NCBI RefSeq assembly: GCF_003852425.1
Contig: NZ_QAJN01000008.1
Location: 186,001-250,000 of the forward strand
Reading direction: 5' to 3'
Length of the DNA: 64,000 nucleotides
Origin: Paucibacter sp. KBW04
GTDB taxonomy: Bacteria > Pseudomonadota > Gammaproteobacteria > Burkholderiales > Burkholderiaceae_C
A program made the translations under genes and the position numbers. Below the pieces are notes generated by a model, which searched no databases, was not told the origin of the DNA, and was given only the letters and a program-made list of their open reading frames with translations. How positions within the stretch are numbered: position 1 is the first letter of the stretch; each line of letters opens with the position of its first letter. Shown piece by piece: positions 47,822 through 56,305 of the stretch.

Positions 47822-48810
47822 AGTCAATGCATAACTTGTTATTCAAGCGCCATCTTGTCGGCGCATTGGCGCTGGCGCTGCTGGCCGGCCTGAGTGCTTG
47901 CCAACCCAAGCCGCCCACCGCCTGGGCCGGCTATGCCGAGGCCGAACCTCTGTATCTGGCCGCGCCCGTGGCCGGCCGCCTCGCCGAGATGGCGGTGCAG
48001 GCGGGCGATCAGGTGCAGGCGAATCAACTCTTGTTCGCACTGGAAGGCAGCCTGGAGCGGGCCGCCGATGCCGAGGCTCAGGCACGGGTGGGCAGCGCCC
48101 GCGCCCAGGCCGCCAATGCCGACAAGGGCAGGCGCCCGCCCGAGCTGGCCATCAACCAGGCCCAAGTTGCCCAGGCGCGCAGCCAGCTGGCCCTGGCCCA
48201 GGCCAATCTGCGCCGTCAACAGGAGTTGCTGGCGCAAAACTTTGTGGCCCGTGCCGCGGTGGAAGACGCCCAGCTGCAGCTGGCCCAAGCCCAAGCCCGC
48301 TTGGGCGAGCTGCTGGCCGCGCTGCAGACGGCACATCTACCCGCTCGCGAGGACGAGCGCCAAAGCGCCCGCGCCCTGGCCCAGGCCGCCGAAGATGCGC
48401 GCGCGCAAAGCCAGTGGCGGCTGGCCCAGACCCGGCAGACGGCGCCCCAGGCCGGCCGCATCGAGGATGTGCTTTACCGCCCCGGCGAATGGGTGGCGGC
48501 CGGTCAGCCGGTCCTGGTCCTGCTACCGCCCAGCCATCGCAAGGCGCGCTTCTTCGTGCCCGAGGCCCAGCTGGGCGGCTTGGCCCTGCAGCAGGCCGTC
48601 ACCTTGCAGTGCGATGGCTGCGGCGCGCCCATCCCGGCCCGCATCACGTTCATCGCGGCCCAGGCCGAGTACACGCCTCCGGTCATTTACTCCAACGCCC
48701 AGCGCGCCAAGCTGATGTTCATGCTGGAGGCGCGGCCCGACAAGGCCGAGGATGCGCTGCGCCTGCACCCTGGCCAGCCTCTGGACGTGAAGCCTGGGCC
48801 CACGCCATGA
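47818..48810 (+). CDS. HlyD/YbhG-type periplasmic adaptor, lipoprotein candidate
   Basis: 330 residues from MKSMHNLLFK, ATGA overlap with the DUF885 gene. A signal region ends in LSAC (lipobox-like, Cys about 32). Lipoyl half motif APVAGRLAEMAVQAGDQV, a Gln/Ala-rich coiled coil (about 85-215), second half APQAGRIEDVLYRPGEWVAAGQPV, then beta-barrel. Order adaptor, ATPase, permease matches E. coli ybhG-F-S(R). Here only one permease follows. It overlaps the ATPase gene by four bases. Confidence 0.9.
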   Translation: MKSMHNLLFKRHLVGALALALLAGLSACQPKPPTAWAGYAEAEPLYLAAPVAGRLAEMAVQAGDQVQANQLLFALEGSLERAADAEAQARVGSARAQAANADKGRRPPELAINQAQVAQARSQLALAQANLRRQQELLAQNFVARAAVEDAQLQLAQAQARLGELLAALQTAHLPAREDERQSARALAQAAEDARAQSQWRLAQTRQTAPQAGRIEDVLYRPGEWVAAGQPVLVLLPPSHRKARFFVPEAQLGGLALQQAVTLQCDGCGAPIPARITFIAAQAEYTPPVIYSNAQRAKLMFMLEARPDKAEDALRLHPGQPLDVKPGPTP

Positions 48811-49739
48811 CGCTGGCCATCGATGTACGTGGCCTGAGCAAGATTTACGGCGGCCGCGCCGTGGTGGATGCCATCGATCTGCAGGTGGAGCGAGGCCGCA
48901 TCTACGGTTTTCTGGGCCCCAATGGCAGCGGCAAGACCACCACCATTCGCATGCTCTGCGGCCTGCTGACGCCCGATGCGGGCGAGGGCCAATGCCTGGG
49001 CCTGGACTTCCGCAAGGAGGCCGCGGCCATCAAGCGCCAGGTCGGCTATATGACGCAGAAGTTTGGCCTCTACGAAGACCTGTCCATACGCGAGAACCTG
49101 GACTTCATCGCCCGCTTGTTCGAGCTGCCGCAACGCCGCGCCGCCGTCGATCAGGCCTTGGAACGCCTGGGCCTGCAAAGCCGCGCCAAGCAGCTGGCCG
49201 GCTCGCTCTCCGGCGGCTGGAAGCAGCGCCTGGCCCTGGCCGCCTGCTTGTTGCATTCACCGCGTCTGCTTTTGCTGGACGAGCCCACGGCCGGGGTGGA
49301 CCCCAAGGCGCGGCGCGAGTTCTGGGACGAGATCCATGCCCTGGCCGATGAAGGCATCACCGTACTGGTCTCCACCCACTATATGGACGAGGCCGAGCGT
49401 TGCCACGAGCTGGTCTATATCGCCTACGGCAAGATCCTGGCGCGCGGCACCGAGGCGCAAATCATTGCCGACTCGCGCTTGCAGGTCTGGTCTTTGCAAG
49501 GTGACAAGCTGGGCCCGCATCTGGCGGCGCTGAAGGCCGCGCCCGGCGTCTTGAGCGTGGCGGCCTTTGGCAATACCGTGCATGTGGCGGGTCAGGACGA
49601 GGCCTTGTTGCAGCAGGCCCTGGTGCCCTTGTTGTCGCAGCTGCCGGGCCTGCGCTGCGAGCGGGCCGCTGCCAATTTGGAAGACGTCTTCATCAGCCTG
49701 ATCGCCAGCGCCAAAGACAATTTCGGGGGCGAGGCATGA
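48807..49739 (+). CDS. ABC exporter ATP-binding protein (YbhF-like, single domain)
   Basis: 310 residues. Walker A GPNGSGKTT (about 37), Q-loop YMTQKFGLYEDLS, signature LSGGWKQRLALA (Gln replaced by Trp at the usual LSGGQ position), Walker B LLLLDEPTAGVD, switch His in STHYMDEAERC. The C-terminal extension (about 225-310) is typical of drug-exporter ATPases. YbhF in E. coli has two ATPase domains; this has one. It is the only exporter ATPase tied to an ABC-2/HlyD system in the window. Confidence 0.93.
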   Translation: MTLAIDVRGLSKIYGGRAVVDAIDLQVERGRIYGFLGPNGSGKTTTIRMLCGLLTPDAGEGQCLGLDFRKEAAAIKRQVGYMTQKFGLYEDLSIRENLDFIARLFELPQRRAAVDQALERLGLQSRAKQLAGSLSGGWKQRLALAACLLHSPRLLLLDEPTAGVDPKARREFWDEIHALADEGITVLVSTHYMDEAERCHELVYIAYGKILARGTEAQIIADSRLQVWSLQGDKLGPHLAALKAAPGVLSVAAFGNTVHVAGQDEALLQQALVPLLSQLPGLRCERAAANLEDVFISLIASAKDNFGGEA

Positions 49740-50890
49740 GCGGCAGCCCGCCCGGTGGCAAAGCATTCGCCTGGGCCAGAGTTTGGGCCATCTTCGTCAA
49801 AGAGTTTCAGCAGATGCTGCGCGACCGGCTCACCTTCGCCATGGCGGTGGGCGTGCCGATCATTCAACTCATCCTCTTCGGCTACGCCATCAACACCGAT
49901 CCCAAAGGCCTGCCCACGGCCGTGATCTCGCACGACACAGGCGTGATGGGCCGCAGCCTGCTGGCGGCCATACAGACCAGCGGCTATTTCAAGATCGTGG
50001 CCCAGCCGGCCAGCGAGCGCGAGGCCGATGAATTGATGGCGCGCGGCGAGCTGCAGTTCATCGTCGTCGTGCCGCCCAATTTCAGCCGCGAGCTGATACG
50101 CGGCGAGCGCCCGGTGCTCCTGGTGCAGGCCGATGCCACCGACCCTTCGGCCGGCGGCAATGCCATCGCCGCCCTGCAGCAGCTGGGAGCCACGGCCCTG
50201 ACGCATGATTTGCGCGGCGTGCTGGCCCCTCTGCAGCCCCGGCCCCAGCCCTTCGAGCTGCGCCTGCACAAGCGTTACAACCCCGAGGGCCTGTCGCGTT
50301 ACAACATCGTTCCCGGCCTGATCGGCACCATCCTCACCATGACCTTGGTGATGCTGACCTCGCTGGCCATGACCCGCGAGCGCGAGCGCGGCACGATGGA
50401 GAATTTGCTCGCCACGCCGGTGCGGCCGCTGGAGGTGATGCTGGGCAAGATCCTGCCTTACGTCTTGATCGGCTATATCCAGCTGGGCGTGATCATGGGC
50501 GCGGCCTGGGCCTTGTTCGAGGTGCCCATGCTGGGCAGCCTCACGCTCCTGCTGGCCATGATCGGCGTCTTCATGCTGGCCAATCTGGGTGTGGGTTTCA
50601 CCTTCTCCACCCTGGCCCGCAACCAGCTGCAGGCCATGCAGATGACCTTCTTTTTCTTTCTGCCCTCCATGCTGCTGTCGGGCTTTATGTTCCCCTTTCG
50701 CGGCATGCCGGACTGGGCGCAGAGCTTGGGCGAGCTGCTGCCCCTGACCCACTTTCTGCGCATCGTGCGCGCCATCATGCTCAAGGGCAGCGGCGCCGCC
50801 GAGGTCTTGCCCGAGCTCTGGCCCATGCTTGCCTTTTTGCTGGCGGCGGGGCTGCTGGGGCTGGCGAGGTATCGACAGACCCTGGACTGA
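49736..50890 (+). CDS. ABC-2 type permease (YbhS/YbhR-like)
   Basis: 384 residues, ATGA overlap with the ATPase gene. First helix about 30-50 (VGVPIIQLILFGYAINTDP), extracytoplasmic domain about 55-185, then the ABC-2 core with RERERGTMENLLATPVRPLEVMLGKILPYVLIGYIQ and five more helices. Substrate is likely hydrophobic or cationic compounds by homology to YbhFSR. It ends the operon six bases before the convergent excalibur gene. Confidence 0.92.
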   Translation: MSGSPPGGKAFAWARVWAIFVKEFQQMLRDRLTFAMAVGVPIIQLILFGYAINTDPKGLPTAVISHDTGVMGRSLLAAIQTSGYFKIVAQPASEREADELMARGELQFIVVVPPNFSRELIRGERPVLLVQADATDPSAGGNAIAALQQLGATALTHDLRGVLAPLQPRPQPFELRLHKRYNPEGLSRYNIVPGLIGTILTMTLVMLTSLAMTRERERGTMENLLATPVRPLEVMLGKILPYVLIGYIQLGVIMGAAWALFEVPMLGSLTLLLAMIGVFMLANLGVGFTFSTLARNQLQAMQMTFFFFLPSMLLSGFMFPFRGMPDWAQSLGELLPLTHFLRIVRAIMLKGSGAAEVLPELWPMLAFLLAAGLLGLARYRQTLD

Positions 50891-50896
50891 ACTGGC

Positions 50897-51226
50897 CTAG
50901 GGCGAACACCATTGTTGCTCACAGGGCAGGCCGTTTTTATTGCCGTCCAGGTTCACGCCGGGGCAGAACTGAAGAAAGTATTTGGCCTCGTCACAGGAGC
51001 GCATCTGCGAGCAATAGCTTCGGCCATCACAGTCAAAGCCGCCCCTGGCTTGGCGTGCTTCGGAGCGGCGGGGTGGGCCTTGCAGCCCCCAGGCTTCGCC
51101 GTCGTTTCTGGCCATCGCCTCCGCTGCGGCCTTGGTCTTGATTGCAACTTCCTGCCGGCCCTTGTGGGACTCATAAAGCCTGATCAAGGCGGCAGCCAGG
51201 AGGACTAAAAGCGTGAACTTGCGCAT
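50897..51226 (-). CDS. Small excalibur calcium-binding domain protein
   Basis: 109 residues. An N-terminal hydrophobic stretch (about 4-16) acts as a signal anchor; a polar linker follows. The C-terminal excalibur domain (about 66-109) has CDGRSYCSQMRSCDEAKYFLQFCPGV and the loop DGNKNGLPCE, nearly the same as in the protein at 22800-23240. The shared Cys pattern suggests disulfides and periplasmic exposure. Role unknown. Confidence 0.8.
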   Translation of the reverse strand: MRKFTLLVLLAAALIRLYESHKGRQEVAIKTKAAAEAMARNDGEAWGLQGPPRRSEARQARGGFDCDGRSYCSQMRSCDEAKYFLQFCPGVNLDGNKNGLPCEQQWCSP

Positions 51227-51336
51227 CGCTCAACTCATGCACGGTATCGGGTGAGGGGGCTACCGTGACGGCCTGGCAGCATTCGGAACTGCGGGCCAGA
51301 TTAGAGACGCTGCGCCTCGCTGGGTCTAGCCCATGG

Positions 51337-51537
51337 CTACGCCGCAGGGGCGACTGCCGCACCCGACTGAAGCGCCGTGGCCCAGTTCTTCCGCCTTGCG
51401 TCGATCTCGGGATCGGCTTCCATGACCAGTGCGCGGATGCGGCTGAGGGTGGCAGCGCGCCAATCGCCGAGCTCGGCAAACCTCTGGCTGATCAAGGCGG
51501 AGGCCGAACCGTTCGCTTCTTTCTCGCGCATGCACAC
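51337..51537 (-). pseudogene. Truncated DUF1801-family gene
   Basis: The 66-codon frame begins with SASALISQRFAELGDWRAATLSRIRALVMEADPEI, which reads like the N-terminal third of DUF1801 proteins. After ADPEI the expected EEWKW...VWSHDG core is missing in all frames and the frame stops. It lies ten bases after an SRPBCC gene, the usual company of DUF1801 genes. It is therefore probably a decayed remnant; a functional short form is possible but unlikely. Confidence 0.6.
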
Positions 51538-51547
51538 GCTTCTGTGA

Positions 51548-51979
51548 TCAGCCGCCCGCTGCTTGCTTCAACTCTGCTGCCAAGCGATCCAGATTCTGCT
51601 CATTGGCCGGCACCACGATGTGGCGCACGGATTCGGCCACGGCCGCGTCGTCAAAGGCCTGGGACCACTGCAATCGCGTGCCGCTTGCATGAGAACTTAG
51701 GCTGATGCTGAGCGTGAAGAAGGGCGCGCAATCGTGACGGATCACGACCTTCTGGTCGGGCACGATCTCGGCGAAGCGGGCAGTGTTGGGGTAGTCGCTG
51801 CCATCCGGCCCGTGCATGACGAAGCGCCAAGCCCCGCCGGGCTTGAATTCGCAGACCTCAAAGCTATTGCGAAAGCCGGCCGGGCCCCACCAGCGGGCCA
51901 GACGTTCGGGGGCGGCGAAGGCTTTGAAAACCTCGGCAGGGGTATGGGCAAGATCGCGGGTGGTCACGAAGGTGGACAT
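51548..51979 (-). CDS. SRPBCC/AHSA1-domain protein
   Basis: 143 residues from MSTFVTTRDL with GAGGAG seven bases upstream. The whole protein is one START-like (AHSA1) domain: TPAEVFKAFAAPERLARWWGPAGF, GGAWRFVMHGPDG, and the C-terminal helix NEQNLDRLAAELKQ. Such proteins bind hydrophobic ligands in a deep cavity; function here unknown. The broken DUF1801 gene follows it. Confidence 0.9.
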   Translation of the reverse strand: MSTFVTTRDLAHTPAEVFKAFAAPERLARWWGPAGFRNSFEVCEFKPGGAWRFVMHGPDGSDYPNTARFAEIVPDQKVVIRHDCAPFFTLSISLSSHASGTRLQWSQAFDDAAVAESVRHIVVPANEQNLDRLAAELKQAAGG

Positions 51980-52013
51980 TGCAGTACTCCTCACTGAGTT
52001 CGGCCGAGACCTT

Positions 52014-52577
52014 CTATCTTGCCATTTGATTCGCCAAGTTCGCGACGCGTTGACCCAGGTAATGAGCCGTGCTTCGGTCGGCTGTTTGGAGATGCTGGGA
52101 TTCCGTCTGGGCCGAGGCTCCGAGCTGAACCCCAAGCCTGTTTCGACCTAGCGCATCGTATCCGCTGGCCAGGTCAACTCCGGCCCACAACATGCCGTGT
52201 TGAGCCGCCAGAATGGCAAAGTACTGAAGGGTGTTGCCTTGGTCGCCATTGAGATTGCTGCCAATGGTGAAGCCGGCGGCCAGCTTGTTGCGCCAGAGTT
52301 GGCCGTCCCAGCGATCACTGCTGGCATCGGCAAAGGCCTTGAACTGCGCGGAAGGGCCGCCCATAAAGGTGGGGGCACCGAAGATGACCGCTTGTGCGGC
52401 GTCGACGGCCGCCAGGCTGGCTTCATTGCGGTAGCGCCCCTCAAGAATGTCAGACCCCAGCAATGGGATCAATGTCGGTGCGGCGAGTCCGGTGCTTGAA
52501 ACGCCTTCGGCGACAGCTTCGGCAAGTTGGGCCGTTGTGCCCTGGGGGGAATGAAAAACGATCGCGACTTTGATCAT
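52014..52577 (-). CDS. Flavodoxin-fold NAD(P)H-dependent oxidoreductase (WrbA-like)
   Basis: 187 residues from MIKVAIVFHS; the preceding 23 codons are hydrophobic and poorly placed, so I leave them out. FMN phosphate loop is HSPQGTTAQLAEAVAEG, followed by VIFGAPTFMGGPSAQFKAFADA and TIGSNLNGDQGNTLQYFAILAAQHGM, typical of WrbA-type quinone reductases. It may protect against quinone or redox stress. 34 bases separate it from the SRPBCC gene downstream. Confidence 0.85.
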   Translation of the reverse strand: MIKVAIVFHSPQGTTAQLAEAVAEGVSSTGLAAPTLIPLLGSDILEGRYRNEASLAAVDAAQAVIFGAPTFMGGPSAQFKAFADASSDRWDGQLWRNKLAAGFTIGSNLNGDQGNTLQYFAILAAQHGMLWAGVDLASGYDALGRNRLGVQLGASAQTESQHLQTADRSTAHYLGQRVANLANQMAR

Positions 52578-52705
52578 TGGAGCGAGAAGTGCCAAAGCAA
52601 GAGTTGATGGATAGATAACGCCAAATTTAGACGGAATCTGAATCAACTCGTTGGGCTAAGGGCATTCAGGGCAAAACAGCCGACTCGCTTGGGAAAAGCC
52701 GCAAT

Positions 52706-53770
52706 TTAGGCGACGGCCGGCTCCAGCATTTGCAAGCTGCCCGCGTCCGCATCGATCTCGACCATGGCGCCCACGGGCAGGGTCATCTTGCGGCGGATAT
52801 GGCCGAACATGGCGCCCCGGTAGACGGGGATCTTGTGCGGCTTGACGAAGACGTCGTCGAAGACCTCGTCCAGGGTCAGGGAGCCAAAGCCCTCGCCGGG
52901 CTCGCATTTGGTGAACGCGCCCAGGGCTACGCCGGCTAGGCTGTCGAGGGCGCCCGCCAGTCGCAGGGTGGAGAGGCAGCTGTCCAGCTTGTAGATGGGC
53001 TCGTTCACGTCCTCCAGGAACAGCACGGCACCACGAAAGTCGGGGAAGTAAGCCGAGCCCGCCATGGATGCCAGCACACTGAGATTGCCGCCTAGCAGGT
53101 GGCCACGTGCGCGGCCGCCGCGCAGGGTCCAGATGCGGTCTTGTTTGGCAATGACGTTGTCGCCCCGTTCAGGCGGCGGGTTACGCAGCAGCGCGGCCTG
53201 CGCCTCCATCACCACGGCGCGGAAGCTGCTTAGGCTGTACTCGTTCCACTCCGAGCTGCCCATGGGGCTGTGGAAGGTGATCAGGCCGGTGCGCGTCTGG
53301 ATGGCATTGGTCAGCGAGGTCAGGTCGGAGAAGCCGCCGAAGAACTTGGGCTTGGCGCGGATCAGGCCGTAGTCCAGCTTGTCGACGATGCGGTTGCAGC
53401 CCGAGCCGCCGCGCAGGGCCAGGATGCCTGCCACACCGTCGTCAGCGAAAAATTCATTGATGTCGGCGGCGCGCTCGGCGTCGGTGCCGGCGAACTGGCC
53501 GTAGCGGGCGCGCAGATGCTTGCCCTCCTTGACCTTGAAGCCCAGGGCTTGCAAGGACTCAATCGCCAGCGCAAAGGGCTCGCGTTCAAAAAAGGCGTGG
53601 CTGGGCGCGATCAGGCCTATCGTGTCGCCGGGCTGCAGGCGCTTGGGGCGTAGCAGGGGCAGGCGCGGCTGGCTGGCGCGCGGGGCGGCTTGAGCAAGAG
53701 GGGCCGAGGCCCCCGCCACCATGGCGGCGAGGGATTGCGCGGCAAAGGCGCGGCGGGAGGTTTTGGGCAT
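52706..53770 (-). CDS. ldcA: LD-carboxypeptidase (muramoyltetrapeptide carboxypeptidase, S66)
   Basis: 354 residues. Twin-arginine-like start SRRAFAAQSLAAM and cleavage near AQAAPR suggest export, unlike cytoplasmic E. coli LdcA. Catalytic elements: Ser in GGFSDLTSL, Glu in LFLEDVNEPIYKLD, His in FGHIRRKMTLPVGA. It removes the terminal D-Ala from murein tetrapeptides during recycling. Gene symbol is by family; exported forms may be named differently. Confidence 0.88.
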   Translation of the reverse strand: MPKTSRRAFAAQSLAAMVAGASAPLAQAAPRASQPRLPLLRPKRLQPGDTIGLIAPSHAFFEREPFALAIESLQALGFKVKEGKHLRARYGQFAGTDAERAADINEFFADDGVAGILALRGGSGCNRIVDKLDYGLIRAKPKFFGGFSDLTSLTNAIQTRTGLITFHSPMGSSEWNEYSLSSFRAVVMEAQAALLRNPPPERGDNVIAKQDRIWTLRGGRARGHLLGGNLSVLASMAGSAYFPDFRGAVLFLEDVNEPIYKLDSCLSTLRLAGALDSLAGVALGAFTKCEPGEGFGSLTLDEVFDDVFVKPHKIPVYRGAMFGHIRRKMTLPVGAMVEIDADAGSLQMLEPAVA

Positions 53771-53854
53771 GGTGGGGCGCTGAGAAGCAGGGCTGAAACA
53801 TCAGCCCCTGTGGAGGCAGTCAAGCGACTTTACTGCCTCCGGCCTGCCGCGGCC

Positions 53855-54769
53855 TCAGGGTCTGGCCCAGCCCTGGAACAGCGCCTGGGTTGAGGCATCC
53901 ATGGTGCCGAAATAGCGCGCGTAGAGGGCAGGGAATTCCTTGCTCTGGTAGAGCTTGCTCAGCGTGCTGTCCACCAGCAGGCGGAAATCATCGTCGTTGC
54001 GAGCCAGGGCCAGGCCCAGCAGCTCGGTGTTGAAGCTGCGCTTGACCAGCAGCAGCTCGCCTTCCAGTTTGTTGCGGCTCAAGTACTGCTCCAGCAGGAC
54101 GCGCTCGCCCACAAAAGCGTCGGCCTGTTTGCTGCGCAGCAGCTGCACGCCCTTGGCGTCCTCGTTCACCAGCACGGTGCGCACCGTCACGCCCAGGCGG
54201 CGGGTCTGGGTCTTGGCCCAGTCCTCGGCCAGACTGGCGTCGCGCACGGCATAGGTGTAGTTGGCCCGGCCGCCATTGATCGTGCCGCGCCAGACCGGGC
54301 CTGCCGCGGGGGTCTTGCCCTGCAAGAAGTCGCTCAAAGCCCGCGGCGCATCACGCCGGATCAGCACGCCCACGCCGCCGTTGAGCACGGGGATGGAGTA
54401 GGCCAGGCGCTCGCGTCGCTTCAGCGTTTCGGCCGTGGCCGTGCACATCAGATCGATGCTGCCGGTGGCCACTTTGTCGATGGCATCCTCGGCGCTGACC
54501 GCCACAAAGCGGACGTTCAAATTGGCCAGATTCAGCTTGGCCTTGACGGCCTCGGCAATCGGCTGGCACAGCTCGGCGCTATAGCCCTGTACCTGGCCCT
54601 GGCTGTTGCGGCTGGACATGGGCGCCGCATCATCGATAAAGCCCAGATTGATCTGCCCCGTCTTGGCCACGCGGGTCAAGGTCTGGGCATTGGCGAGGCC
54701 GGGCAGGGCCAGGCTGCTGAGCAGGCCCAGGGCGAGCAAGCAATGCCGTGTGATTTGTGAGTTAGTCAT
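53855..54769 (-). CDS. Amino-acid ABC transporter substrate-binding protein
   Basis: 304 residues with a signal peptide ending at ANAQ (about 29). It is an SBP_bac_3 fold: RVAKTGQINLGFIDDAAPMS, AIDKVATGSIDLMCTATAETLKRRERLAYSIP and RSKQADAFVGER, resembling GltI-type glutamate/aspartate binding proteins. No permease or ATPase follows. It starts 13 bases after potE, so it is probably co-expressed with the arginine decarboxylase genes; arginine or ornithine as ligand would be a guess. Confidence 0.88.
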   Translation of the reverse strand: MTNSQITRHCLLALGLLSSLALPGLANAQTLTRVAKTGQINLGFIDDAAPMSSRNSQGQVQGYSAELCQPIAEAVKAKLNLANLNVRFVAVSAEDAIDKVATGSIDLMCTATAETLKRRERLAYSIPVLNGGVGVLIRRDAPRALSDFLQGKTPAAGPVWRGTINGGRANYTYAVRDASLAEDWAKTQTRRLGVTVRTVLVNEDAKGVQLLRSKQADAFVGERVLLEQYLSRNKLEGELLLVKRSFNTELLGLALARNDDDFRLLVDSTLSKLYQSKEFPALYARYFGTMDASTQALFQGWARP

Positions 54770-54782
54770 TTCTTCTCCTCCC

Positions 54783-56117
54783 TTAGACCTTGGTCTGCAC
54801 AGGCTTGGCAGCGTCGTCCATGAATCGGTGGGCGATGAAGCCGTAGATCAGATAGCCCACGGCCATCACGATCATGCCGCCGAAAACAGCGTCTTTGCCC
54901 GAGGCGTAGAGGGCGTAAAAGCTATAGGCCATGGCGACCAGCAAGGCCACCACATTGCGCTTGAACAGGCCGGGCTCGACCCGGGCCTTGTGCATGATGA
55001 TCATCAGGGCCGAGAGCGAGGTGACGTAGGGGATCACATTGGTGACGGCGGCCAGATTGACCAGCTTGCCGAACTGCGCGGCCGCATCGGGCGACATGGT
55101 GGACATGGCCATCAGCGTCTGGATCACACAGGCCACCAGCATGCCGATGACGGGCGCCTCCGAGGCGGTGACGCGGGAGAAGAAGGCCGGGAACATGCGT
55201 TGATCGGCCGCCGCCTTGGACACCTGGCTGAGGGTGAACTGCCAGCCCAATAGCGAACCCACGCAAGCCGCCACCGCCAGGAACAGGATCACATTACCCA
55301 CCATGGGCGTGAACATGGTGGAGTAGACCAGGGCGAAGGGCGCCGAGGAATGCGCCAGCTCGGCATTGGGCACGATGCCCTGGATCACGGTGGTGGACAA
55401 GATATAGACCACGGCCGCGCCGCCGGTGCCGAACAAACAGGCCAGGGGCACATTGCGCTTGGGGTTCTCCACCGCATCGGAATTTGCCGCCGCCGACTCC
55501 ATGCCAAGAAAGGCCCAGAGCGTCAGTGGGATGCTGGAGGAAATCGCCTCGCCCAGGGGGGAGCCATGCGGGTTCCAGGCCTCGACGAAGATGGCGGACT
55601 TGAACCAGAACCAGCCGATCAGGGACAGGCCCGCCACCGGGATGATGACGCCCCAGACGGTCACGGCACCGATCTTGCCGGTGAGCCGTGGCCCACCGAA
55701 ATTGGCCACCGTGGTCAGCCATAGCAGAGCGACGACGCCCACGAATAGCGGCGTGGCGCCGGTGCCCAGCCAAGGGATGAAGGGGGTGATGTAACCGACG
55801 GCCGAGATGGCGATGGCCACATTGCCTATGGCCAGCGAGAGGTAGTAGAGAAAGGAGGCCATGAAGAAGCCGGAGCGGCCATGGGCCTCCTCGGTATAGG
55901 CCGACATGCCGCCCGAGCGGGCGCAGAACAGGCCGCACTGGGCAAAGCTGTAGGCGATGGCCATGGAGCCCAGGGCCGTGATGCCCCAGGACAGCAGGGA
56001 CACGGCGCCGATCTGCGCCATATTGGCGGGCAGCATGATGATGCCGGAGCCCATCATATTGACGGCCACCAGGGTCGTCAGACCCATCAGGCTCATCTTC
56101 TTGCTGGAGTCAGCCAT
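54783..56117 (-). CDS. potE: PotE-type putrescine/ornithine (amino acid/polyamine) antiporter
   Basis: 444 residues, twelve membrane segments, APC superfamily. NMMGSGIIMLPANMAQIG, CARSGGMSAYTEEAHG, TVANFGGPRLTGKI, TVWGVIIPVAGLSLIGWFWF, LWAFLGMESAAANSDAVENPKRNVP and SLLGWQFTLSQV match E. coli PotE better than AdiC. It exchanges a polyamine for its precursor. It lies 188 bases after an AdiA-type decarboxylase, whose usual partner is AdiC, so the substrate pair may be arginine/agmatine despite the PotE-like sequence. Confidence 0.9.
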   Translation of the reverse strand: MADSSKKMSLMGLTTLVAVNMMGSGIIMLPANMAQIGAVSLLSWGITALGSMAIAYSFAQCGLFCARSGGMSAYTEEAHGRSGFFMASFLYYLSLAIGNVAIAISAVGYITPFIPWLGTGATPLFVGVVALLWLTTVANFGGPRLTGKIGAVTVWGVIIPVAGLSLIGWFWFKSAIFVEAWNPHGSPLGEAISSSIPLTLWAFLGMESAAANSDAVENPKRNVPLACLFGTGGAAVVYILSTTVIQGIVPNAELAHSSAPFALVYSTMFTPMVGNVILFLAVAACVGSLLGWQFTLSQVSKAAADQRMFPAFFSRVTASEAPVIGMLVACVIQTLMAMSTMSPDAAAQFGKLVNLAAVTNVIPYVTSLSALMIIMHKARVEPGLFKRNVVALLVAMAYSFYALYASGKDAVFGGMIVMAVGYLIYGFIAHRFMDDAAKPVQTKV

Positions 56118-56238
56118 GGCGGCCTCCTTCTGGTTTTCGGCTTACTCAGCCATGCATTAGGTGTTTGGGCCGAGCGCCGGGCCGCTCCCAAGCCGGTCCA
56201 CCTGAGGCTGTTTGCGGCTCAATGCCGCAGACGGCCTC

Positions 56239-56253
56239 GTCCCCACGGGGGAC
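56239..56253. promoter_or_regulatory. Hairpin between decarboxylase and potE
   Basis: GTCCCC-ACG-GGGGAC, a perfect 6-bp stem in the 188-base space after the decarboxylase stop. No T-run. It may stabilise or attenuate the message before potE. Confidence 0.3.
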
Positions 56254-56305
56254 CGACCAGTTTCGCCCGCGTTCAGCGTGGCGAGACTGGGCGAGGGGTT
56301 CACTT

